64,000 bases of DNA. It comes from Litorimonas sp039975855. GTDB lineage: Bacteria; Pseudomonadota; Alphaproteobacteria; Caulobacterales; Maricaulaceae. The stretch lies in assembly GCA_039975855.1 (NCBI GenBank), contig JBDWGH010000003.1, forward strand, positions 620,001 through 684,000, in the 5' to 3' direction. How positions within the stretch are numbered: position 1 is the first letter of the stretch; the number at the start of each line of letters is the position of its first letter. The position numbers and the translations under genes are program-made. A model generated the notes under the pieces. The model had not been told where the DNA came from. It did not search any database and saw nothing but the letters and a program-made list of their open reading frames with translations. Shown here in pieces: positions 35,170-43,861 of the stretch.

Positions 35170-35888
35170 GTCATCGCCTCATCGAGGGTGAATGCGCCCT
35201 CATAGAGTGCCTTGCCAATAATTAGCCCATACGGGTTGATAGCCTTGAGATCTTTCACATGGTCCAAGGTTCCGACCCCTCCGGACGTAATCAGGTCTAA
35301 TGTTGGAAACTCCGATTGAATGCGTTTGTACAAATCTAGGTTTCCACCCGTTTGCATCCCGTCGCGGCCGATATCGGTCACCAATATCGTTTTCAGGCCT
35401 GAGCCAATAAAATCCCCCAAGACCTCCCAAAGCGTTTTCTTGGAGGCTTCCGTCCAGCCTTTCGTTGCTGGACGATATTCGCCGTCCTCGCCTTGGTTGA
35501 CATCAAGCGCAAGACAAATTGCATCTGGTCCGACTTCTCGGAGCCAGTGTTTCACCATTTGCGGATTGGTCACGGCCAACGACCCGATGACAACGCGGTC
35601 CACACCGCCATCAAGCAGTCGTTTGATTTGTGCTAGATCCCGCAACCCGCCGCCTGTTTGAACCTTGATGTCTGCGCTATTCGCGACTTTCAAAATGAGG
35701 TCGGATTGTTCTGCTTGACCACTCTTTGCACCGTCGAGGTCAACAATATGCATCCATTCGGCCCCCGCCGCCGCATAGCCCATTGCCACATCAACAGGGT
35801 CGGCAGAATAATTCGTCCGCGCGCCAAAATCGCCCTTCAGTAGACGAACACAACCGCCGTCCATCAAATCCATAGCTGGAAAAATCAT
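35163..35888 (-). CDS. hisA: ProFAR isomerase
   Basis: 241 residues from the ATG at 35888; the frame extends upstream but that part overlaps hisH. It begins MIFPAMDLMDGGCVRL with the catalytic aspartate, and has VQTGGGLR and VTDIGRDGMQTG. A TIM-barrel isomerase of histidine synthesis. The start overlaps the hisH stop (ATGA-like). Confidence 0.96.
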   Translation of the reverse strand: MIFPAMDLMDGGCVRLLKGDFGARTNYSADPVDVAMGYAAAGAEWMHIVDLDGAKSGQAEQSDLILKVANSADIKVQTGGGLRDLAQIKRLLDGGVDRVVIGSLAVTNPQMVKHWLREVGPDAICLALDVNQGEDGEYRPATKGWTEASKKTLWEVLGDFIGSGLKTILVTDIGRDGMQTGGNLDLYKRIQSEFPTLDLITSGGVGTLDHVKDLKAINPYGLIIGKALYEGAFTLDEAMTC

Positions 35889-36484
35889 AGCTTTATGTCC
35901 AAGAAATTTTGGAGAATTTGCGCACCCGTCTTTGAACTGCGCTCGGGGTGAAATTGGCACCCCCACACATTGTCTTGGCGAACAATTGCAGAGAATGGCG
36001 AGCCATAATCTGTCTGGGCCAAAGTCGAAGGCGTTAAAGGAGCGGCGAAGGAATGCACAAAGTAAGCAAAGTCACCCGCAGTCACTTTCTTTAATAATGG
36101 ATCGTCTTTCAAAGGTGTCAGCGTGTTCCATCCCATATGCGGGGAGGGAAGCGCGTCAGTATCGAGTTCGGACACGACACCTTTAACTAGACCTAATCCC
36201 TCAACGCGCTCTCCGCCTTCTTCCAATGTTTCAAATAAGAGCTGCATTCCGAGGCAAATCCCGATGACGGGCTGGCTTAGGCTACGTAGGACGGGTTTCA
36301 ACTGCTTGGCTTCTATATTGCGCATCGCGAAGGGCGCAGAGCCAACGCCGGGCAATACGATACGCTCGGCAGACTTTATGACGCCGGCTTCATCGCTGAT
36401 AACTGGAGTCACGCCCAAGCGTTCAAATGCATAGCTCACTGAAGCCAGGTTGGCGCAGCCCGTATCAACAATGACGAGACTCAT
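35885..36484 (-). CDS. hisH: Imidazole glycerol phosphate synthase, glutaminase subunit
   Basis: 199 residues from the ATG at 36484. Class I amidotransferase with ICLGMQLLFE carrying the nucleophile cysteine, and the histidine-glutamate pair in GCQFHPERS. Supplies ammonia to HisF. Confidence 0.96.
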   Translation of the reverse strand: MSLVIVDTGCANLASVSYAFERLGVTPVISDEAGVIKSAERIVLPGVGSAPFAMRNIEAKQLKPVLRSLSQPVIGICLGMQLLFETLEEGGERVEGLGLVKGVVSELDTDALPSPHMGWNTLTPLKDDPLLKKVTAGDFAYFVHSFAAPLTPSTLAQTDYGSPFSAIVRQDNVWGCQFHPERSSKTGAQILQNFLDIKL

Positions 36485-36485
36485 A

Positions 36486-38129
36486 TTAGAGCGTGCCTTT
36501 TGTTGAAGGTATTTCGGTCGAGTTTGCAACGATACCCAAAGCTGGGCGCAAGGCGCGTCCAACACCTTTGAAACAGGCCTCTATCATGTGGTGCGAATTA
36601 TCGCCCTTCACATCAATGTGGATCGCTGCGCCAAGCGTCTGGGCGAGGCTCTCGAAGAAATGTGGACACATCTCAACCGGGAAATCCCCGACGTGATCAG
36701 TTGGAAACTCTCCCTTGAAGACGGCTGCCGGACGGCCGGACAGGTCTATTGCGACCTGCGCCTGTGTTTCGTCCATCGGAATAATATAGCCGTAGCGACC
36801 AATCCCAGCCTTATCGCCGAGCGCTTGCTTCAGCGCCGTGCCGAATGCGAGAGCGGTGTCCTCTACAGTATGATGAGCGTCGATGTGTAGGTCACCTTCG
36901 CAAGACAATGTTAGGCCCATACCGCCATGTTTAGAAATTTGTTCCAACATGTGATCGTAAAACCCGATGCCTGTTTCGATTTTTGTCTGCGAGACATCGT
37001 CTAAATTTACGCGAACAGAAACATCAGTCTCATTCGTTTTTCGGAAAACTTCACCGATACGGTCTGACCGCTCTATTGCGTCCGTCACGCCGAAGGCCTG
37101 GAGAGCAATCGTATTCTCATCAGGTGACCCAACAGAGACGCGCACACGTCCCGTCGTTGATCTGTAATCCCGTATTTTGACGTTGTACTGACGCAGTTTG
37201 GCAAAGAGAGCATCCGCACCATTAACATCTAGAAGCACAAAGTTCGCGTCTGATGGATAGACCGTTTCAACAAAATCAGATTGTGCCAAGCCCTCAGCTA
37301 AGCGTTTACGCTCTGATAGGGCTTCCTCCAAACGTTGGGCGTGAACCGCCATAGCAGATGGAGCCAACGCGTTTAAGATTGCGGTCTCTACAGGGCGGGC
37401 AATCGGGTAGGGCGGGAGGACTTTTAGCAGCAGCTCAATAACGGCCGGGTTCGCAATCAACGCACCACCACGCACACCTGCTAAAGCATAGGCTTTGGAA
37501 AGTGTTCTGAGAACGACTAGGTTTTTAACGCTATCAATATGGTCCGTTAGGCTCTCTTGTTTGGAAAACTCGATGTATGCTTCGTCCACAACCACGAGCG
37601 TTTCAGGAAGCGAGGCGCAAACGTCCAAGATTGCATCCCGCGTCAGGCTGTTGCCAGTTGGATTGTTCGGAGAGCAAAGAAAAACCATTTTGACGCCAGC
37701 TGGTTTGCCGGCCTTAATAATTGCCGGAATGTCCCACTGATAGGTTCTGACCAGCGGCACTTCGACAACGCCCGCACCCTGAATATCCGCGCAGGTTTTG
37801 TAGTACCCAAACGTCGGCGGACAGGTGAGGATGCTGTCCTCGCCTGCTTCACAAAACGCACGCAGTAGACATTCAATGCCTTCATCCGCGCCGCGCCCAA
37901 CCATCAGCTGATCAGACTTTACACCGTAAAGATCTGCCAGACGATTGACCAGTTTTTCAGGTTGTTGCGCCGGATAGCGGTTATACCCGCCCGCACCCAC
38001 AACGGGCGGCGGCGCGTAGGGATTCTCATTCGCATCCAAATGCAGCGCATCTGTAGCCCCGCCGCGCGCAGAGTATATTGACATGTCCACAACAGATTTG
38101 CGGGCAATAGAATTCGGCCACTCACTCAT
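36486..38129 (-). CDS. hisCB: HisC-HisB fusion: histidinol-phosphate aminotransferase / IGP dehydratase
   Basis: One uninterrupted frame of 547 residues. Residues 1 to about 352 are a HisC aminotransferase: DANENPYAPP, CSPNNPTGNS, VDEAYIEF and PLP lysine 212 in LSKAYALAG. Residues from about 357 to 547 are a complete IGP dehydratase: GIGFYDHML, DAHHTVEDTAL (metal histidines 419-420) and SHHMIEACFKG (513-514). Only a short linker lies between them. They catalyse steps 6 and 7 of the pathway. No HolPase domain is present, unlike E. coli HisB. I know of HisB fused to HolPase but not, as a common form, to HisC. It lies between hisD and hisH in the his operon. Confidence 0.93.
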   Translation of the reverse strand: MSEWPNSIARKSVVDMSIYSARGGATDALHLDANENPYAPPPVVGAGGYNRYPAQQPEKLVNRLADLYGVKSDQLMVGRGADEGIECLLRAFCEAGEDSILTCPPTFGYYKTCADIQGAGVVEVPLVRTYQWDIPAIIKAGKPAGVKMVFLCSPNNPTGNSLTRDAILDVCASLPETLVVVDEAYIEFSKQESLTDHIDSVKNLVVLRTLSKAYALAGVRGGALIANPAVIELLLKVLPPYPIARPVETAILNALAPSAMAVHAQRLEEALSERKRLAEGLAQSDFVETVYPSDANFVLLDVNGADALFAKLRQYNVKIRDYRSTTGRVRVSVGSPDENTIALQAFGVTDAIERSDRIGEVFRKTNETDVSVRVNLDDVSQTKIETGIGFYDHMLEQISKHGGMGLTLSCEGDLHIDAHHTVEDTALAFGTALKQALGDKAGIGRYGYIIPMDETQAQVAIDLSGRPAAVFKGEFPTDHVGDFPVEMCPHFFESLAQTLGAAIHIDVKGDNSHHMIEACFKGVGRALRPALGIVANSTEIPSTKGTL

Positions 38130-39424
38130 TGTAGTGCCTCCAGACGTAGGCTCACAGCACGTTTGTGGGCTTCCAAACCTTCCATTTCCGCCAAACGCTC
38201 CACGACGGGGCCCAAACGTTTGAGGCCCTTCTTCGTTAGCTTTTGGATAGAAACATATTTGATGAAACTTTCTAGCGTTACACCGGAGTAGGCCCGTGCA
38301 GCACCATAGGTCGGCAGTGTGTGGTTCGTGCCACTAGCATAATCGCCAACACTTTCAGGCGTCCACGGCCCTAGGAAAATCGATCCAGCATTGCGGATGG
38401 CACCTACATATGTTTCCGGATTGCGCAGCTGAACAATCAAATGTTCGGGCGCATACCGATTGACAATGTCGACAACATCGGCACGGCCATCAGCTATAAT
38501 CATCCGGCCGTACTCAAGAGATGCTCTCGCAATAGCTTTACGTGGCAAACTAGAAACTTGTTTTTCAATTTCAGCTTCAATTCGAGCGGCAACATCCGCT
38601 GTAGACGCCACGCAAACGACTTGTGCCACAGTGTCATGTTCAGCTTGGCTCAAAAGATCAGATGCTATGAAAGCTGGATCAGCGGCCTCATCTGCGAGGA
38701 CCATCGCCTCAGACGGCCCTGCCGGCATATCAATAGCCGGGCCGCCTGCTTCTTGAGCGACAAGTGACTTAGCTGCAGCAACCCATGCGTTTCCAGGGCC
38801 GAATATTTTATCACATTTCGGAATTGTTTCCGTGCCGTATGCTAATGCGCCAATGGCTTGAGCGCCGCCCACGACAAATAATCGGCTGACTTTGCAGCGA
38901 TACGCCGCAGCCAAAATTGTAGGGTCAACCTTACCGTTTTTGCCGGGCGGTGTGACGACAATACGATTTCGCACGCCTGCCACTTTGGCTGGAACCGCCA
39001 GCATGAGAAGTGTGGAGACAAGAGGCGCTGTCCCGCCAGGAACATATAGACCCGCTGTTTCAATAGCGCGAGACTCGCGGCGACAAACCACGCCAGGCTC
39101 TGTTTCAACTTCAATTGAATTTGGAATTTGCGCTTTATGAAATCGTTTAATGTTGCGCCTTGCTCGCTCAATAACGGATTGGTCGGAGGCGGGCAGGGCC
39201 TTCCAAGCCGCTTCGAGAACGTCATAAGGCACTTCAATCGTTTCCAGTGCAGCCCCGTCAAACTTTCTCGTGAGGCGTAACAAAGCCTCATCACCAAGCT
39301 CGCGAACGTCATCCAGGATTTCCCGAACGCCTTGGACTAGGCTTTCATCTGAGATGGCCTTTGGGCGGGTGAGGGCGGTTTCACGCTCTTCAAACCCTAA
39401 ATCTGTCCAAATGAGGCGCTTCAT
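38126..39424 (-). CDS. hisD: Histidinol dehydrogenase
   Basis: 432 residues from the ATG at 39424, which shares one base with the hisG stop (TGATG). Features: GLYVPGGTAPLVSTLLM, GPGNAWVAAAK, DMPAGPSEAMVLAD, zinc histidine in LLSQAEHDTVAQ, and YAPEHLIVQ. Final two oxidations to histidine. Confidence 0.97.
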   Translation of the reverse strand: MKRLIWTDLGFEERETALTRPKAISDESLVQGVREILDDVRELGDEALLRLTRKFDGAALETIEVPYDVLEAAWKALPASDQSVIERARRNIKRFHKAQIPNSIEVETEPGVVCRRESRAIETAGLYVPGGTAPLVSTLLMLAVPAKVAGVRNRIVVTPPGKNGKVDPTILAAAYRCKVSRLFVVGGAQAIGALAYGTETIPKCDKIFGPGNAWVAAAKSLVAQEAGGPAIDMPAGPSEAMVLADEAADPAFIASDLLSQAEHDTVAQVVCVASTADVAARIEAEIEKQVSSLPRKAIARASLEYGRMIIADGRADVVDIVNRYAPEHLIVQLRNPETYVGAIRNAGSIFLGPWTPESVGDYASGTNHTLPTYGAARAYSGVTLESFIKYVSIQKLTKKGLKRLGPVVERLAEMEGLEAHKRAVSLRLEALQ

Positions 39425-40308
39425 CAACTCATCATCTTCTCAATTGGGAGCACAAGAATTGCTCGCGCGCCAAGCGCTTTCAGGCCTTCCAGAGTTTCCC
39501 AAAAGACCGTCTCAGTACAGACGGCCTGAATTGCTACGAGATTATCCTGCCCCGCCAAAGGCATGACTGTCGGGGCATCTGATCCAGGCAAAAGGCTTGT
39601 AATTTTTGACACAGCGTCTTTGGGCGCATTTAGCATGATATATTTGGAATCTTTTGATTTTAGGACGCCATCAATTCGGTTCATCAGTTTCTCTAAAATA
39701 TCCGCTTTTTCAGAGGAAAGCTCCCGTTTAGATCTGATCAGTACGGCTTCGCTCTCCAAAATTGTTTCGAAAGCAGATAGCCCGTTGGCTTCCAACGTCG
39801 CGCCAGATGAAACTAGGTCGCAAATACTCTCCGCAATACTGATAGACGGCGCGAGTTCCACGGCGCCTTTCATTTCAACGAGTTTTGCATCAATTCGGTT
39901 TTCAGAGAGATATCGCGCAGTTACCCCAGGATATGTCGTTGCTATTTTCGTACCTTGAAGATCAGCAGGCGACTGAACCTTCCCCGTATCACTTGCGGCC
40001 AAGCAAAGTTTACACCGGGAAAACCCAAGACGCATGGCTATTTCGGCATCCAACTCTGATTTAGAGGTGAGCTGTTCCTCAACAAGAACATTCTCACCAA
40101 CAATCCCAATATCAGCAGCGTTATTGGCAACGAAGGATGGAATATCATCATCACGCACCAAGAGAAGATCAACGGGCATGTTTTTAACGCGCGCTAATAA
40201 ACCCCCGCCACGAATAGAGAAGCGCAGACCACATTTTTTCAGAAGGTCAAAACTGTCCTCGGCTAAACGGCCTTTTTTTTGAAGCGCTATGCGCAATCGG
40301 TCAGTCAT
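39424..40308 (-). CDS. hisG: ATP phosphoribosyltransferase, long form
   Basis: 294 residues. N-terminal catalytic part LRIALQKKGRLAEDSFDLL, VRDDDIPSFVANNAADIGIVGENVL, and DLVSSGATLEANGL as PRPP loop. A C-terminal domain of about 75 residues (TVMPLAGQDNLVAIQAV) is the histidine-feedback region of HisG-L, so no hisZ is needed. It starts two bases after the TrpR-like regulator ends. Confidence 0.95.
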   Translation of the reverse strand: MTDRLRIALQKKGRLAEDSFDLLKKCGLRFSIRGGGLLARVKNMPVDLLLVRDDDIPSFVANNAADIGIVGENVLVEEQLTSKSELDAEIAMRLGFSRCKLCLAASDTGKVQSPADLQGTKIATTYPGVTARYLSENRIDAKLVEMKGAVELAPSISIAESICDLVSSGATLEANGLSAFETILESEAVLIRSKRELSSEKADILEKLMNRIDGVLKSKDSKYIMLNAPKDAVSKITSLLPGSDAPTVMPLAGQDNLVAIQAVCTETVFWETLEGLKALGARAILVLPIEKMMS

Positions 40309-40310
40309 CG

Positions 40311-40592
40311 TCAGTCTTTCTTGCCTAAAACGGCGCGGTAACCGCCATGGGGTTCATCGCGTAAGAATCTTGCTACGCGACCAATGGTGGTTGTTGAGAC
40401 ACCGGTTTCCGCCTGAATGTCTCGATAGGATTTTTCACCTTCATCCAGAATTTGCGCGACGTGCCAACGTTCGGTTAGGGCGCGCAGCTCAGCAGGGGTG
40501 CAAAGATCGACCAGAAAGGCTCGAATAGCCGTTGGGTCATCTAAACGGGCGAGAGCGGCCTCTAATTCGATATATGAAAAAGTGTCAGTCAT
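40311..40592 (-). CDS. YerC/YecD-family TrpR-like regulator heading the his operon
   Basis: 93 residues, a TrpR-like all-helical DNA-binding protein: LCTPAELRALTERWHVAQIL, then the HTH segment SYRDIQAETGVSTTTIGRVARFL. Such proteins (called HisR in some bacteria, as I recall) are proposed histidine repressors. It is the first gene of the his operon, two bases before hisG. A palindrome overlapping the promoter lies immediately upstream. Repression of its own operon is inferred. Confidence 0.88.
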   Translation of the reverse strand: MTDTFSYIELEAALARLDDPTAIRAFLVDLCTPAELRALTERWHVAQILDEGEKSYRDIQAETGVSTTTIGRVARFLRDEPHGGYRAVLGKKD

Positions 40593-40596
40593 TGTG

Positions 40597-40632
40597 TTAG
40601 CGTGCTAATACACTGGCACAAACATCATTCAA
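40597..40632 (-). promoter_or_regulatory. his operon promoter with overlapping palindrome
   Basis: On the minus strand, TTGAAT (at 40627-40632) and TATTAG (40605-40610) are separated by 16 bases. The inverted repeat TTAGC-GT-GCTAA (40597-40608) covers the -10 and the expected start site. The start codon at 40592 lies only a few bases past the expected transcript start, so the leader is very short and no Shine-Dalgarno is seen. Confidence 0.6.
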
Positions 40633-40667
40633 GTCCAAAAGACAGAGATTTCATCAATACTGAGAAA

Positions 40668-40757
40668 TGGCGGGCGGGGAGGGATTCGAACCCCCGATGG
40701 GCTTGCACCCATGCCGGTTTTCAAGACCGGTGCATTCAACCACTCTGCCACCCGCCC
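40668..40757 (-). tRNA. tRNA-Ser (TGA)
   Basis: A 90-base class II tRNA with encoded CCA. Acceptor GGGCGGG pairs with CCCGCCC. The anticodon stem CCGGT/ACCGG encloses CTTGAAA with anticodon TGA. A long variable arm (TGGGTGCAAGCCCA) is typical of serine tRNA. Confidence 0.96.
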
Positions 40758-40951
40758 GCAAGAGTCGGAGACATTCAAAATGGTCAACGGAGCGCCGCAT
40801 ATGACGGAATCAATTTGTGTTCAAGCCCTTCTGTGAGCTTAGTTTGTTAACCTTTGAGATACCTTGAATTTTGAGGAGACGTTAGCTCTGTTTCAGAACC
40901 ACGATTTAAGGCTGCCCGTTTAGGTTACCAAACATAGAAGAGAAGCGGCTT

Positions 40952-40970
40952 GTCATGTCCAAGACATGAC
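40952..40970 (+). repeat. Perfect hairpin upstream of rlpA
   Basis: GTCATGTC-CAA-GACATGAC, an 8-bp stem with a 3-base loop, ends 49 bases before the rlpA start. It may lie in the leader transcript or be an operator. No T run follows, so it is not a plain terminator. The rest of 40758-41019 holds nothing else I can name. Confidence 0.45.
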
Positions 40971-41019
40971 TCGACCGTCACTCGTCAGGCCGTGGGTCTA
41001 TAAGATAGAGGTGAGCACA

Positions 41020-41958
41020 ATGCTGAAAATGAAACTTGTATTAATGGGTTTGACTACCGCCGCATTGGCGATGGGAACGTCTGCTTGTTCGTCCACTAGC
41101 GTGACGAAATCGGTAAAAGCAGCTCCTATTACATATAAGGTCGGTGACGGCGCAACGAAGTATGCCTCCCTCTCAACGCCTCGGTCACCAATTTCGCGTT
41201 CTACACCGGATAGTTATATTCCGGCTCGCCCAATGCCAGCACCGCGTGCTCAAGACACGTTTGATCAAGCCAGTGTCGATCCAGATCTTTATAAGCATCA
41301 ACGCGTGGGCAAACGCTACACGATTATGGGTAAATCCTACACGCCAAAGCATAGACCTGATTATGACGTGACGGGTATAGCATCTTGGTATGGCGATAAG
41401 TTCCATGGAAAACCCACCGCTACTGGCGAAACATATGATATGCACGACCTAACTGCGGCGCATAAAACACTGCCTCTCAACTCCATGTTATTTGTTACAA
41501 ATGTGGAAAATGGGAAAACCCTCATGGTCCGCTTAAATGATCGTGGTCCGTTTATTGGTGACCGTATCATCGACCTTTCCAAAGCTTCTGCTCAAGCCCT
41601 TGGTATTACTGGTCTGGGTAAAGTTCGCGTTCAATACGCCGGACCCGCGGATCCTATGGCTGCCAATCGCGCGCCCGTCCGGTCACCAGTTGAGGTGGCT
41701 CGCCCGGTTGAAGAATTCGTTGAAGCACCTAGTTATACACCCCAATCCACTCCCGCGCCGGCCATTCCCTATTCTGCGCCAACGCCAGCTCCTTATGTCC
41801 CGGTTGCTCCTGTTATGCCAACCGCCCCGGAATCACTTGCGACACCCGATGCGCAACCCGATGGTCAAATCACTTTGACAATTAAGGGACCAATTCATGT
41901 CGCAAATTACGAAGGTGAAAACGCCAAGTTGGTACGAGAGCGTCTAGAAACAAAATAG
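41020..41958 (+). CDS. rlpA: RlpA-type septal ring lytic transglycosylase lipoprotein
   Basis: 312 residues from the ATG at 41020, with GAGGTGAG upstream. The signal peptide ends in a lipobox (MGTSAC). The double-psi beta-barrel RlpA domain is at about 110-205: GIASWYGDKFHGKPTATGE, NSMLFVTNVENGKTLMVRLNDRGPF, RIIDLSKASAQALGI. Family members cleave denuded glycan strands. A proline-rich tail follows; a SPOR domain is not evident. It comes before a D-Ala-D-Ala carboxypeptidase gene, another wall enzyme. Confidence 0.93.
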   Translation: MLKMKLVLMGLTTAALAMGTSACSSTSVTKSVKAAPITYKVGDGATKYASLSTPRSPISRSTPDSYIPARPMPAPRAQDTFDQASVDPDLYKHQRVGKRYTIMGKSYTPKHRPDYDVTGIASWYGDKFHGKPTATGETYDMHDLTAAHKTLPLNSMLFVTNVENGKTLMVRLNDRGPFIGDRIIDLSKASAQALGITGLGKVRVQYAGPADPMAANRAPVRSPVEVARPVEEFVEAPSYTPQSTPAPAIPYSAPTPAPYVPVAPVMPTAPESLATPDAQPDGQITLTIKGPIHVANYEGENAKLVRERLETK

Positions 41959-42009
41959 GCTTTCATAATCGCAGCACCTGCCTTGCGATTGACATATCTC
42001 CGTGCGACC

Positions 42010-42042
42010 AAACGGGACGTTCTTACAGGAACGTCCCGTTTT
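42010..42042 (+). terminator. Rho-independent terminator after rlpA
   Basis: AAACGGGACGTTC (42010-42022) pairs perfectly with GAACGTCCCGTTT (42029-42041): a 13-bp stem and 6-base loop ending in a short T run, 52 bases after the rlpA stop. Confidence 0.85.
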
Positions 42043-42071
42043 GATTCGTCGTTTCAGAGGTTACGCCCATC

Positions 42072-43211
42072 GTGTTTCGCCCGCTATCACTCTTCACCGC
42101 ATGCCTATTCCTGTCCGTGCCCGCTTATGCTCAATCAAGTTTTCAAACTGAGGCCCCTCATGCCGTCATAATCGACGCTGAGACTGGTGAGGTTCTGTTT
42201 GAAAAAGATGCACGGAATCCTATGCCCCCTGCATCCATGACTAAAATCATGACCGCCCAGCTCGTATTTGATGCGTTGAAGGAAGGCACTCTGTCGCTCG
42301 AGACGGAGTTTCAAGTCAGCGAAGATGCTTGGCGTCGCGGCGGATTTGCTTCAGGCTCCTCGACCATGGCGTTAGACGTTAACTCAACCGTGTCTGTCGA
42401 AAACCTTATCAGAGGCGTGATTGTGCAGTCTGGCAATGATGCCTGTATCGTGTTGGCGCAAGGAATGGCTGGTTCAGAGGCCGCTTTTGCAGAACAAATG
42501 ACAACTCGCGCCAAAGAATTGGGCCTTACAAATGCGACATTCCAAAATGCCACAGGATGGCCTGAACCACCTAATCGAATTAGTGCCTTAGACCTCGCGA
42601 AACTTGCCCAAAAGCAAATCGAGATGCATCCCGAATTTTACCCACTCTATGCGGAACGGGAATTTACTTGGAACAATACGCGGCAATTTAATCGGAACCC
42701 GCTTTTGGGGCGTGTACGGGGCGCAGACGGCTTAAAAACAGGCGCGACGGAAGAGTCTGGCTATGGCCTTGTTGGATCCGCCAAGCGCGGTGATGATCGC
42801 CGTATCATCGTGATCAATGGTCTTGAGTCTCAAAGCGCCAGACGCAACGTGGCTACGACATTGATGGAAGCCGCGTTTTTACAGTTTCGCGTTTACGATC
42901 TCCATGCGCAAGGTGACGTATTGGGCGAAGTTGAGGTTTATATGGGCAAGGCGCCCTTCGTAGAGGTTGCCCTAACGGAAAACATTCGGAAAGGGTTACC
43001 GGTTGCGGACCGCAAAAAGGTAAAATCTGAAATTGTCTATACCTCAGTTAAAGCCCCGATTACCAAAGGTGATGTGGTTGCAGAATTGAGAATATCTTTG
43101 CCTGGACGACCTGAAGTTACTTATGACCTGGTTGCGACGGCAGACGTAAAGCGTAAGGGTTTGTTTTCACGGGCTTGGACGGGCTTGCTTTCGAATATTA
43201 GGGGCGAATAA
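42072..43211 (+). CDS. D-alanyl-D-alanine carboxypeptidase (PBP5/6 type)
   Basis: 379 residues from a GTG. Signal peptide ends near VPAYAQ. Serine-type DD-peptidase motifs: SxxK in PPASMTKIMT, SGN in VQSGNDACIV, KTG in GLKTGATEES. A C-terminal PBP5-like beta domain follows. It trims the pentapeptide of peptidoglycan in the periplasm. First gene of an operon; its stop overlaps the tmk start (TAATG). Confidence 0.94.
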   Translation: MFRPLSLFTACLFLSVPAYAQSSFQTEAPHAVIIDAETGEVLFEKDARNPMPPASMTKIMTAQLVFDALKEGTLSLETEFQVSEDAWRRGGFASGSSTMALDVNSTVSVENLIRGVIVQSGNDACIVLAQGMAGSEAAFAEQMTTRAKELGLTNATFQNATGWPEPPNRISALDLAKLAQKQIEMHPEFYPLYAEREFTWNNTRQFNRNPLLGRVRGADGLKTGATEESGYGLVGSAKRGDDRRIIVINGLESQSARRNVATTLMEAAFLQFRVYDLHAQGDVLGEVEVYMGKAPFVEVALTENIRKGLPVADRKKVKSEIVYTSVKAPITKGDVVAELRISLPGRPEVTYDLVATADVKRKGLFSRAWTGLLSNIRGE

Positions 43212-43861
43212 TGAAACGCGGTAAGTTTATCACATTTGAAGGTGGCGAAGGCGCTGGGAAGTCAACCCAAGCTGAGCTGCTAGCAGAAGCCTTAGAAAAA
43301 GCAGGTATCGAAACCCTGCAAACACGCGAACCTGGTGGCACGTTTGGGGCTGAGGCTATACGAGATCTGGTTTTGGAAGGCACATCTGACCGATGGTCGG
43401 GTATGACCGAATTGCTCCTAATGTATGCGGCGCGGATCGACCACGTAGAAAAATTAATTAAACCCGCTTTAGAGCGGGGCGTTTGGGTCATCTCCGATCG
43501 GTTTGCTGACTCCAGTGTTGCCTATCAGGGCTATGCCCGAGGACTGGGTGCAAAACAGGTGAAGGATGTACATGACGTTGTCATGGGTGGATTTGAACCC
43601 GACTTGACCATCCTTTTTGATATGGATCCTGTTCTAGCGCAAAAACGCGTTGAAACACGCGGCGAACATCTAACCCGCTTTGATGCAGAGGGATTGGAGT
43701 TCCACAAAACGTTACGCTCTGCATTCCTTGAAATCGCTGACGAAAATCAATCACGTATACATACTGTCGATGCTGATGGGTCGCGCGGTAACGTCCAGAA
43801 CCGAATTCTGTTTGCATTGACTAAACAATTCCCTGAACTAGCTGGAAAAGTGGGGGCCTGA
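43211..43861 (+). CDS. tmk: Thymidylate kinase
   Basis: 216 residues. Walker A FEGGEGAGKSTQ, the DRx segment ISDRFADSSVAYQGYARGL, and TREPGGT. Phosphorylates dTMP to dTDP. The tmk-holB-tatD-MBL order is typical of proteobacteria. Confidence 0.96.
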   Translation: MKRGKFITFEGGEGAGKSTQAELLAEALEKAGIETLQTREPGGTFGAEAIRDLVLEGTSDRWSGMTELLLMYAARIDHVEKLIKPALERGVWVISDRFADSSVAYQGYARGLGAKQVKDVHDVVMGGFEPDLTILFDMDPVLAQKRVETRGEHLTRFDAEGLEFHKTLRSAFLEIADENQSRIHTVDADGSRGNVQNRILFALTKQFPELAGKVGA

